Shown here: piece by piece, positions 44,219 to 50,605 of the stretch
Layout of the letters: each line of letters opens with the position of its first letter
Position numbering within the stretch: the stretch's first letter is position 1
Source: Lentimicrobiaceae bacterium
GTDB lineage: Bacteria; Bacteroidota; Bacteroidia; Bacteroidales; JALOCA01
Direction: 5' to 3'
Length of the DNA: 50,605 bases
NCBI GenBank assembly: GCA_023227965.1
Contig: JALOCA010000024.1
Span: 1-50,605 of the forward strand
Made by a program: the position numbers and the translations under genes
Notes under the pieces: model-generated
Database searches by the model: none
What the model saw: the letters and a program-made list of their open reading frames with translations, nothing else
Told to the model about the DNA's origin: nothing

Positions 44219-44461
44219 CCATAAATTTAACTTACCATTTTATTATCTAAGTTTGTTTTGCAAAGAACTTCTGCTTTTTATCTGAGTTTGTCCCGATTAA
44301 CCGAGATAATCGTTTCATTTTATTACTTTTCACTTTAATATTTTTAAAAATCGGATTGTTTGCAATTGTTATGCAAACTATTATAAATATATCAGTTACA
44401 TATAACATCAACATATTATTTAAATTATGCTTCTGTTTTTAAATTTAAGTATTTATTTACT

Positions 44462-44469
44462 TATTTTTG
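44462..44469 (+). promoter_or_regulatory. Candidate -7 box for the cytochrome-like lipoprotein gene
   Basis: TATTTTTG fits TAnnTTTG and lies 18 bases before the ATG at 44488. Confidence 0.45.
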
Positions 44470-44487
44470 TGAATTATTTTCTGTTTT

Positions 44488-44793
44488 ATGAGAAAACTAC
44501 TTTCGCCTGTACTGGCATTCGTTTTATTAAATGTATTAATTTACCTGATTTCGTGCCGTCACGACCCCAAAACTCCCTTAACTTTAGTTAGTTTCGACAG
44601 TGATGTCCAACCAGTGTTAAATTCCTATTGCGCAAAATCGGGTTGTCATGATGCTACAACTCACGAAGCCGTTGGGGGCTCAGCGAACCATTTTGCGGGG
44701 TATTCAGCTATGCCCAAAGGCGGAAGTAAGATTTCTGATTGCAATATTCTTAAAATTCAGGTTTGTATGCAAAACGGAAAACCAAACAACTAA
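44488..44793 (+). CDS. Small lipoprotein with cytochrome c-like CX4CH motif
   Basis: A 101-residue protein with a signal peptide and lipobox LISC (Cys23). The mature part has the pattern VQPVLNSYCAKSGCHD, where C-x4-C-H replaces the usual C-x2-C-H, then a Tyr/Met stretch YSAMPKGGSKISDCNI that could give the distal Met ligand, and a Cys-containing end. This kind of short domain is found in many Bacteroidota proteins annotated as cytochrome c-like. Whether the longer spacing still takes up haem in this species is uncertain. It precedes the serine hydrolase lipoprotein gene by 137 bp and may share its transcript. Confidence 0.75.
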   Translation: MRKLLSPVLAFVLLNVLIYLISCRHDPKTPLTLVSFDSDVQPVLNSYCAKSGCHDATTHEAVGGSANHFAGYSAMPKGGSKISDCNILKIQVCMQNGKPNN

Positions 44794-44929
44794 AACTTTT
44801 TTTTAAAAAATTTTATCATGAAATGTCCATAAGGTCTATGCCTATACCAACCGATAATGATATTTTATGGATATTCCCCCGAGAAATCGGGGCAGGCTAT
44901 CTTACCAATAAATTAAAAATTAATAACAG

Positions 44930-46285
44930 ATGAAAAAAAAGAAAAGAATCTGGATTTACGCATTTATTGCTTTGGGGCTTACCTTGTTTTTTAACAATGG
45001 TTGCCAAAAGGATGATAACGATTCCAACGGGGATAAAATCGGTGCGGCCAAAGACCTTTTGAGTCTGTCCCCCGAATACCAGCCCGGCACCTATCGTAAT
45101 ATGGATAAGATTTTCAATACCCGCACCTTCAAACGGGGACAAAGCGTATATGAACTGCCCTGTTCTGCGCAGCCGCTGACTTCCGTAACGTATTCCCCCG
45201 ATGGCGTCAAAACGTATGGCATTGATGATTTTATAGAAAGGAACAATGTTGCCGGTTTATTGATCATCAAGGACGGGCAAATAGCGCTCGAACGCTATGC
45301 CGAGGGTAATACCGAAACCTCCAGGTGGACATCATTCTCCGTTGGCAAATCTATTGTGTCAACACTTATCGGCATTGCCGTAAAGGAAGGCAAGATTGAT
45401 ATTCATAACCTTGTAACGTATTATCTTCCCCAGTTGCATGGAACAGCTTACGATGGAGTAACCGTCAGACAACTTTTACAGATGTCGTCGGGTGTGCAAT
45501 GGGACGAAGAATACCTCGGCGGAGCAACTTCATTTGCCGATATGTGGCAATGCCTTTTGGATGGCAAAGGGGGTATTCTCGAGGTAATGTCGAAGCTGCC
45601 ACGGGCGGCAGAACCAGGAACGAAGTTTAATTACAATACCGGTGAAACATTTGTGGAGGGTCAGGTGCTGAAAGCTGCCCTTGGCGGCGAATCCTTGTCG
45701 AGCTATCTGTCGCGAAAAATATGGGCTAACATGGGAATGGAATCCGACGGGTACTGGCTACTCGACTCGAAAGATGGCAGTGAGTTTGCCGGAGGAAATC
45801 TAAGCATGACTCTACGCGATTACGGCAGGTTCGGGATGTTTATGCTTAACAACGGCGTTGTAAACGGAACTTCCATGCTGCCTGCAAACTGGATATCCGA
45901 AGCCACGGTGCCTGCAGACGATTCGCCTCAATGCGGTTACGGGAAATTGTATGCGCCGGATAATTGCAGCGATTATCCCTATTCATATCCTCCTGGTTAT
46001 GGCTACAACTGGTGGGCATTACCCACGGAAAACTGGGGGACATGGGAACATCTGAACGACCCGCTCTGGTGGGGCGCCGATACACTGAATGTAGTTGTCC
46101 CGGATCTTCACAATCTATCAGGTTCTTTCGTTGCTCAGGGCGTCTTTGGGCAGTTTATTGTTGTTAACCAAAAGGAAAATCTGGTTGCCGTGGTATGGAG
46201 TACATGGAAAGATACCTGGATTGACCCCAAAGAATATGAGGTTTACAGTTTCCTGAATGCAGCAGCAGCTTACCTGAAGAAATAA
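44930..46285 (+). CDS. Serine beta-lactamase-fold hydrolase, lipoprotein
   Basis: A 451-residue protein of the class C beta-lactamase/penicillin-binding-protein-like family. The N-terminus looks like a lipoprotein signal (FNNGC, Cys25), so it would be anchored in the envelope. The nucleophile pair is Ser137-x-x-Lys140 in SFSVGK, and a tyrosine motif follows as FNYNTGE (Tyr235). The C-terminal third contains the usual GGNLSMTLRDYGRFGMFMLN. It may be an esterase, a D-aminopeptidase or a resistance enzyme. The substrate cannot be inferred, and a beta-lactam role should not be assumed. CCCCGAGAAATCGGGG, a short hairpin at 44877-44892, lies upstream. No T run follows it. Confidence 0.88.
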   Translation: MKKKKRIWIYAFIALGLTLFFNNGCQKDDNDSNGDKIGAAKDLLSLSPEYQPGTYRNMDKIFNTRTFKRGQSVYELPCSAQPLTSVTYSPDGVKTYGIDDFIERNNVAGLLIIKDGQIALERYAEGNTETSRWTSFSVGKSIVSTLIGIAVKEGKIDIHNLVTYYLPQLHGTAYDGVTVRQLLQMSSGVQWDEEYLGGATSFADMWQCLLDGKGGILEVMSKLPRAAEPGTKFNYNTGETFVEGQVLKAALGGESLSSYLSRKIWANMGMESDGYWLLDSKDGSEFAGGNLSMTLRDYGRFGMFMLNNGVVNGTSMLPANWISEATVPADDSPQCGYGKLYAPDNCSDYPYSYPPGYGYNWWALPTENWGTWEHLNDPLWWGADTLNVVVPDLHNLSGSFVAQGVFGQFIVVNQKENLVAVVWSTWKDTWIDPKEYEVYSFLNAAAAYLKK

Positions 46286-46382
46286 GGAAGTTGAATTTAT
46301 TCCGTTGAAAAGATATTCCTTTGATTAAGCATTTGTTTTAAAATGCATGTGCTGATGGCTATCAAAATATCCGGCAAGCTAT

Positions 46383-47624
46383 CTAAAAAATCGCAGCATG
46401 TTTTGCGGTCAGCGTATCAACTTCCTTGTACGAAATGCAGTCCCAAACCGGGCAAACGTGTTTACACAGCAGGCAGCCGACGCAACGCTCTTCATCCACG
46501 GAAGCTTTTCTCGTTAGGGTGTCGAATTTCATCGCCTGATTTGCACCATCCTGGCATGAAATATAACATTGCCCGCAGCCAATACATTTGGCATCGTCAA
46601 CCACCGAAACTACCTGGAAACGCGTTTCAAATTCGGAAGGATCAACAATTTTCCGGGCGGCTTTTCCGATAATTTCATCCAGCGATTGGATATTCCGTTC
46701 GAGCATAAAATCGCTGAGACCTTCCATCATATCTTCAACAATCCGGTAACCATATCTTAAAATTCCGGTGGTAACCTGCAGGTTGGTTGCGCCAAGCAAC
46801 AAAAAATGCAACGCATCAATCCATGTTTCTATCCCGCCAATGGCGCTGACGGGCAAACTCAACTCTTTGGAATTGTATAGTTCGGAAACAAAACGCATGG
46901 CTACCGGTTTAACCGACGGACCCGAAAATCCTGTTGCAGCCGAATGTCCGTGAATGTTTGGCAGTGGCGTAAAATTGTTGATATCAATATCGCTTATTGC
47001 CTTGATGGTATTGATGGCGGAGATAGCATCGGCTCCGCCACTTTTTGCAGCTAAGGCAACCGGAATCATATCGGTTATATTCGGTGTCATCTTTGCCATT
47101 ACCGGAAGTTTGGTTGCCTTTTTAACCACTTCGGTAAAAGCGGCAACGGCATGGAAATCCTGTCCCACTTTATATCCGGCAAACGTATGCGCCATTTGCG
47201 GACACGAAAAATTCAGTTCCAGCATATCGGCGCCGGCATCTTCCGACATCTTTGCCAATTCAGTCCAATCTTCATCCGAATAGCCCATAATGCTCGAAAT
47301 TAATACCTTTTTAGGATAATTTTTTTTGAGCCAGGCAATATCTTTGAGATTGTCCCCGATGGGTCTGTCGGTGATTTGTTCGGCGTTCTGCAAGCCAACA
47401 AATCTTTTATCGTTATAATTATAGGCGTTCAGTCGTGGTGAAGGGACAACGACCTTAAAACTCTTTTCAAGTCCCAGCGTTTTGTAAACAATTCCGCCCC
47501 AGCCCGCATCATAAGCTCTTGCGCACATTTCGGCATGGTAGCCCACAGGAGAGGAGGAAAGACAAAACGGATTTTCGAACCTGATACCACAAAAATTGAT
47601 ACTTAAATCTGCCCTCGATTTCAT
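46383..47624 (-). CDS. preA: Dihydropyrimidine dehydrogenase subunit PreA
   Basis: A 413-residue FMN-binding TIM-barrel subunit of NAD-dependent dihydropyrimidine dehydrogenase, which with PreT interconverts uracil or thymine and the 5,6-dihydro forms. LELNFSCPQM (about residues 136-145) and AKMTPNITDM are typical. A C-terminal ferredoxin part has two [4Fe-4S] motifs (CIGCGQCYISCQ and CVGCLLCKHVCP). In the active-site loop the mammalian enzyme has a catalytic Cys in ACGQD. Here the matching segment reads KVGQD, with Val. The gene has a clear AGGAGG 8 bases before its ATG and overlaps preT by 4 bp (ATGA). Confidence 0.9.
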   Translation of the reverse strand: MKSRADLSINFCGIRFENPFCLSSSPVGYHAEMCARAYDAGWGGIVYKTLGLEKSFKVVVPSPRLNAYNYNDKRFVGLQNAEQITDRPIGDNLKDIAWLKKNYPKKVLISSIMGYSDEDWTELAKMSEDAGADMLELNFSCPQMAHTFAGYKVGQDFHAVAAFTEVVKKATKLPVMAKMTPNITDMIPVALAAKSGGADAISAINTIKAISDIDINNFTPLPNIHGHSAATGFSGPSVKPVAMRFVSELYNSKELSLPVSAIGGIETWIDALHFLLLGATNLQVTTGILRYGYRIVEDMMEGLSDFMLERNIQSLDEIIGKAARKIVDPSEFETRFQVVSVVDDAKCIGCGQCYISCQDGANQAMKFDTLTRKASVDEERCVGCLLCKHVCPVWDCISYKEVDTLTAKHAAIF

Positions 47625-48964
47625 TGGTTGTTCCTCCTGTTTTTTAAATAATTATCAATACTTTCGGCAGTCTTTTTCCCTTCGCCGACAGCCTGTACCA
47701 CCGTGGCGCCACCGTTTGACACATCGCCGCATGCAAAAATGCCGGAGATGTTGGTTTCAAAATTTTCGTTCACTTCAACGGTTCCTTTTCCTTTTGTTTT
47801 GAGGTTTTTGGCAAAGTTTACCACCTCGCAGCCGGGTTTTGTTCCGATAGCCTGAACCACCAGATCAATATTAATAGAGAATCCGGTTCCGCTTATCCGA
47901 CGGGCATTCCGGGGCGTAAATTTTCCGGGTTCAATCCAGTCAATTTCCATTCCGGTCAATCCGGTTATTGTTTTTTCTTTTGCAGTGATGCCGGTTATTT
48001 GGGAGCCAGATTTAAAAATGATGTTCATGATGCGAGCCAGATTGATTTCTTCCCTGTCGGCCGGCAGTTCGTCCAAGTGCTCGAGCGAAACGAGATATAC
48101 CTTTTTAGCGCCGGCGGCTTTTGCCGAAACGGCAGAATCAATGGCGACACTTCCGCCACCAATCACAGCTACATTTTTATCTTTCAGAGCTATACTTTTA
48201 TTATCCGTTTTGATCTGCCGGAGAAACGAAATGTAATCAACGGCATTTGAGAAACCATCAAAAAGATCCAGTTTAAAAGCCACGGAAAGTCCGGAACTGA
48301 GAACAACTGCGTCATAACCTTCTGCCAGCAGGTTTATCGCCGCCTCGTTTGTGTTGATGGCAGATTTGTACTTTATTTCAACACCCTGGCTGAGCAGATT
48401 TTTAACATCATAAGCCAGCGCTTCTCCGGGTAACCTGAACTCAGGGATATTCCATCTGGGTACTCCGCCGGCATTGTCTTCCCGCTCAAATATAGTAACA
48501 TCATAATTCCTTTTTGCCAATGCCGAAGCGCAGCCCATGCCAGCCGGTCCGCCACCGATGACGGCTATCCTGCCTTTGGTTTTCAAACTTTTATCCAATG
48601 GTTCTATGGTAAATTTTTTCCCGTATTCCGAAGCAAAGCGTTGCAACCCGCTGATGTTGATCGGATCTTCCAGCGCTTTGATACTGCATTCTTTTTCACA
48701 TAGTTTTTCAACCGGACAAACAAAGGCGCAAACACTTCCGAGAATGTTGTTATTTCTTATGGTCCGGGCAGCACCTTTGTAATTATAAAATTTTATCTGC
48801 CGGATAAATTTTGCCGGATCGGTACCGGCCGGGCATCCTGCGCTGCAGGGAGCATCGAAACAAAGCAAACACCGGTTCGATTCCTTTATGGCCGCCTGCA
48901 GGCTTAATGGTTCGCGCATGCTTTTAAATTGTTCGATTTTAACAGGATCAATAGGATATTTCAT
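47621..48964 (-). CDS. preT: Dihydropyrimidine dehydrogenase subunit PreT (GltD-like)
   Basis: A 447-residue FAD/NAD(P)H oxidoreductase with a leading [4Fe-4S] domain, related to the glutamate synthase small subunit and the N-terminal half of mammalian DPD. The start at 48964 (MKYPIDPVKIEQF) is chosen because the predicted -7 box at 49033-49040 would put transcription start downstream of the earlier ATG at 49075. CLLCFDAPCSAGCP and CAFVCPVEKLCEKEC bind the clusters. IAVIGGGPAGMG is the FAD-binding Gly-rich loop, and NVAVIGGGSVAIDSA is the NAD(P) one. Near the C-terminus GIFACGDVSNGGATVVQAVG closes the FAD site. It is translated together with preA. Confidence 0.92.
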   Translation of the reverse strand: MKYPIDPVKIEQFKSMREPLSLQAAIKESNRCLLCFDAPCSAGCPAGTDPAKFIRQIKFYNYKGAARTIRNNNILGSVCAFVCPVEKLCEKECSIKALEDPINISGLQRFASEYGKKFTIEPLDKSLKTKGRIAVIGGGPAGMGCASALAKRNYDVTIFEREDNAGGVPRWNIPEFRLPGEALAYDVKNLLSQGVEIKYKSAINTNEAAINLLAEGYDAVVLSSGLSVAFKLDLFDGFSNAVDYISFLRQIKTDNKSIALKDKNVAVIGGGSVAIDSAVSAKAAGAKKVYLVSLEHLDELPADREEINLARIMNIIFKSGSQITGITAKEKTITGLTGMEIDWIEPGKFTPRNARRISGTGFSINIDLVVQAIGTKPGCEVVNFAKNLKTKGKGTVEVNENFETNISGIFACGDVSNGGATVVQAVGEGKKTAESIDNYLKNRRNNQ

Positions 48965-49010
48965 GCCTTTTGCATTTAAATATAATTCGTCAATTGTTTG
49001 TAAAACTAAT

Positions 49011-49053
49011 ATAATTCTTTTTAAAATCTTTCCAAAGATAATTCTTTTTAAAA
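49011..49053 (-). promoter_or_regulatory. preT promoter with two 16-bp direct repeats
   Basis: On the minus strand TTTTAAAAAGAATTAT occurs twice without mismatch (49038-49053 and 49011-49026), 27 bases apart. TATCTTTG at 49033-49040, a perfect TAnnTTTG -7 box, overlaps the end of the first repeat. The second repeat covers the predicted start of transcription. The layout suggests an operator pair in the preT/uraA divergent region. Confidence 0.6.
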
Positions 49054-49120
49054 ACTCATGTATATTGCACTCCATTTTTCAGATTTATCAGAAATTCACT
49101 AAGCAAAAGGAGGATTGCCC

Positions 49121-50419
49121 ATGCCCAATCGTATTGTAGGTATTAACGAAAAGTTACCGTTTTTTGAGAGTTTGCCACTCAGTTTCCAGCATCTTACCGC
49201 CATGTTTGGAGCCACCATTCTGGTTCCGATCCTGCTGGGTATTAATCCTGCTATTGCATTGCTGATGAATGGAATCGGCACTTTAATCTATTCGTGGGTT
49301 ACAAAAGGAGGAATTCCCGCTTATCTGGGTTCAAGTTTCGCTTTTATTGCTCCTACGCTGCTAATCATCTCCACACTTGGCGGTTTCAGTCATGCGCAAT
49401 CGGGTTTTATCTTTTTCGGATTGTTTTTCATTATTATTTCTTTGATCGTAAAACGATACGGCATACGATGGGTTGATGTGGTTATGCCTCCAGCCGTGAT
49501 GGGTGCTGTGGTTGCCATCATCGGGCTCGAACTTGCCCCGGTTGCGGCACAACAGGCCGGACTTGCTCCCAGCCCTACAGCCGTTGGACAAGTGGTTGCT
49601 CCCTTTGTTGTTTCGTCCAATGTATTGATTGTTTCCATGTTCACCCTGTTTATCGGGATTATCGGCTCCGTAATCTTCAGGGGATTTATGCAGGTGATTC
49701 CAATACTGGTAGCCGCAATTGCGGGATATCTGCTGGCGCTTGCTATGGGCATGGTCGACACGGCTGCCATAAGAAATGCCGCTTGGTTTGCCCTGCCTGA
49801 ATTTCAGGCTCCTGTTTTTGATCTTAATGCCATAATCGTCATTGCTCCGGCATGTATTGTTGTTTTTGCAGAACATATCAGCCACTTAATCGTTACCGGG
49901 AAAATAACCGGCAAAGACCTGATGAAAGACCCCGGATTGCACCGTTCTCTGCTGGGAGACGGCATCAGTAATGTGTTGTCAGGATTTACCGGTTCGACAC
50001 CTAACACTACTTATGGTGAAAATATCGGGGTAATGGCAATTACGCGTGTTTATTCCGTTTGGGTGATCCGGGGAGCGGCACTTCTTGCAATTTTATTCTC
50101 CTGCATTGGCAAAGTGGCTGCGGCCATTTCCACTATTCCCTTACCGGTAATGGGTGGTATAACCATGCTTTTGTATGGTGTTATTGCGGTGCAGGGCTTC
50201 CGGATGTTTGTGGAACAGAAGGTTGATTTCAGCAAAAACAGCAATATGGTGCTGGGAGCCATCACATTTGTTGTAGGCGTGAGCGGAGCCGGCATTTATA
50301 TCGGTTCTGTACAACTCAAAGGCATGGCTTTGGCCGCTATCGTTGGTGTAGTGCTGTCGTTGCTTTTCTTTATTTTTGGTAAGATAGGATTGATGAATAA
50401 AGACGGATTCGAAGCGTAA
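49121..50419 (+). CDS. uraA: Uracil/xanthine permease, NCS2 family (UraA-like)
   Basis: Inner-membrane nucleobase:cation symporter of 432 residues with about 14 helices, diverging from preT. The ATG at 49121 is preceded by a perfect AGGAGG, 7 bases upstream. An in-frame TTG at 49115 is unlikely. The N-terminal LPFFESLPLSFQHLTAMFGATILVP region, the Glu in VFAEHISHL (about residue 250), and SGFTGSTPNTTYGENIGV (Glu in TM10) match UraA and its uracil-binding residues. Its position beside preTA fits uptake of uracil or thymine for reduction. Xanthine or another base cannot be excluded by sequence. Confidence 0.92.
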   Translation: MPNRIVGINEKLPFFESLPLSFQHLTAMFGATILVPILLGINPAIALLMNGIGTLIYSWVTKGGIPAYLGSSFAFIAPTLLIISTLGGFSHAQSGFIFFGLFFIIISLIVKRYGIRWVDVVMPPAVMGAVVAIIGLELAPVAAQQAGLAPSPTAVGQVVAPFVVSSNVLIVSMFTLFIGIIGSVIFRGFMQVIPILVAAIAGYLLALAMGMVDTAAIRNAAWFALPEFQAPVFDLNAIIVIAPACIVVFAEHISHLIVTGKITGKDLMKDPGLHRSLLGDGISNVLSGFTGSTPNTTYGENIGVMAITRVYSVWVIRGAALLAILFSCIGKVAAAISTIPLPVMGGITMLLYGVIAVQGFRMFVEQKVDFSKNSNMVLGAITFVVGVSGAGIYIGSVQLKGMALAAIVGVVLSLLFFIFGKIGLMNKDGFEA

Positions 50420-50452
50420 TTCAGTTTATTCTATGATCAAACAAAAGTGAAT

Positions 50453-50485
50453 AATCCTGACAAGGCTCAAAGCCGGGCCAGGATT
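50453..50485 (+). terminator. Possible transcription terminator after uraA
   Basis: An AATCCTG/CAGGATT outer stem plus GGC/GCC inner stem form a hairpin 34 bases after the stop. The run after it is TTAAT, so efficiency is doubtful. The remaining bases to the right edge show no coding start I can support. Confidence 0.45.
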
Positions 50486-50605
50486 TAATCGCATATTCTC
50501 TAAGTTAAGTTGCAGCTCTAACAGTAAAAAAGGGGCAAAAATGGGGTGAATTTGGGGGTTGAGTAAATGCAAGCGGCTGATCATCAATGATGGGTTATAG
50601 AAAAG

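Noticed and set aside
44877..44892. CCCCGA-GAAA-TCGGGG hairpin as terminator or regulatory RNA
   Set aside because: It is short with no T run; similar CCCGA/TCGGG palindromes (171-187, and degenerate at 44291-44306) suggest a scattered repeat, but three weak examples are not enough.
44930..46285. Beta-lactamase-fold gene as an antibiotic resistance gene
   Set aside because: The SxxK and Tyr motifs are shared with many esterases and peptidases; the sequence gives no specific resistance signature.

Overview
The window looks like a chromosomal segment of a Bacteroidota bacterium, probably a Bacteroidales-like anaerobe. It is AT-rich. Several proteins carry the C-terminal sorting domain of the type IX secretion system (T9SS). 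A gliding lipoprotein GldD, a bacterial GGGP-synthase homologue and an OmpP1/FadL porin are present. Many genes follow the Bacteroidota -7 box TAnnTTTG instead of a sigma-70 promoter. No phage, insertion sequence, CRISPR array or rRNA was found.

Left part (1-19.1 kb), mostly housekeeping: a degraded tRNA-like remnant, a DPP-IV-type S9 peptidase, GGGP synthase, an OmpP1/FadL porin and a very Tyr/Asn-rich lipoprotein on the minus strand; then proS and an AraC-GyrI regulator, tRNA-Arg(CCG), class II aldolase, a minus-strand USP-SPOR-USP cluster, and the plus-strand run ruvB-queG-gldD-M14 carboxypeptidase. A family 9 glycosyltransferase and tRNA-Ser(GGA) follow.

Middle part (19.2-30 kb): a small PID-CTERM-like protein, two very large T9SS-exported multidomain surface proteins (about 1354 and 1289 aa) and a membrane TPR-AraC regulator, all on the minus strand. 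The two large genes share an identical 16-bp upstream element placed exactly 35 bp from an identical 8-bp -7-like box, so they are probably co-regulated, possibly by the adjacent regulator.

30.2-38.1 kb: an operon of six membrane-complex genes in the order of hydrogenase-4 (hyfB-C-E-F-G-HI) ending in a LOG-family gene. The 'hydrogenase' large subunit lacks the cysteines that bind the NiFe centre at both motifs, while the small subunit keeps its FeS cysteines. This fits an energy-converting hydrogenase-related (Ehr) complex, an ion-pumping relative of complex I that should not make or use H2. It is the most interesting system in the window. The concept is known, but the electron donor, acceptor and pumped ion are not evident here.

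38.3-44.1 kb: purN, then two convergent T9SS proteins, a CotH-kinase/beta-helix/lamin-tail protein and a beta-helix protein.

44.5-50.6 kb: a mini cytochrome-like lipoprotein, a serine beta-lactamase-fold lipoprotein, and a pyrimidine module in which preT-preA (dihydropyrimidine dehydrogenase) diverges from a uraA-type uracil permease. The preT promoter lies between two exact 16-bp direct repeats.
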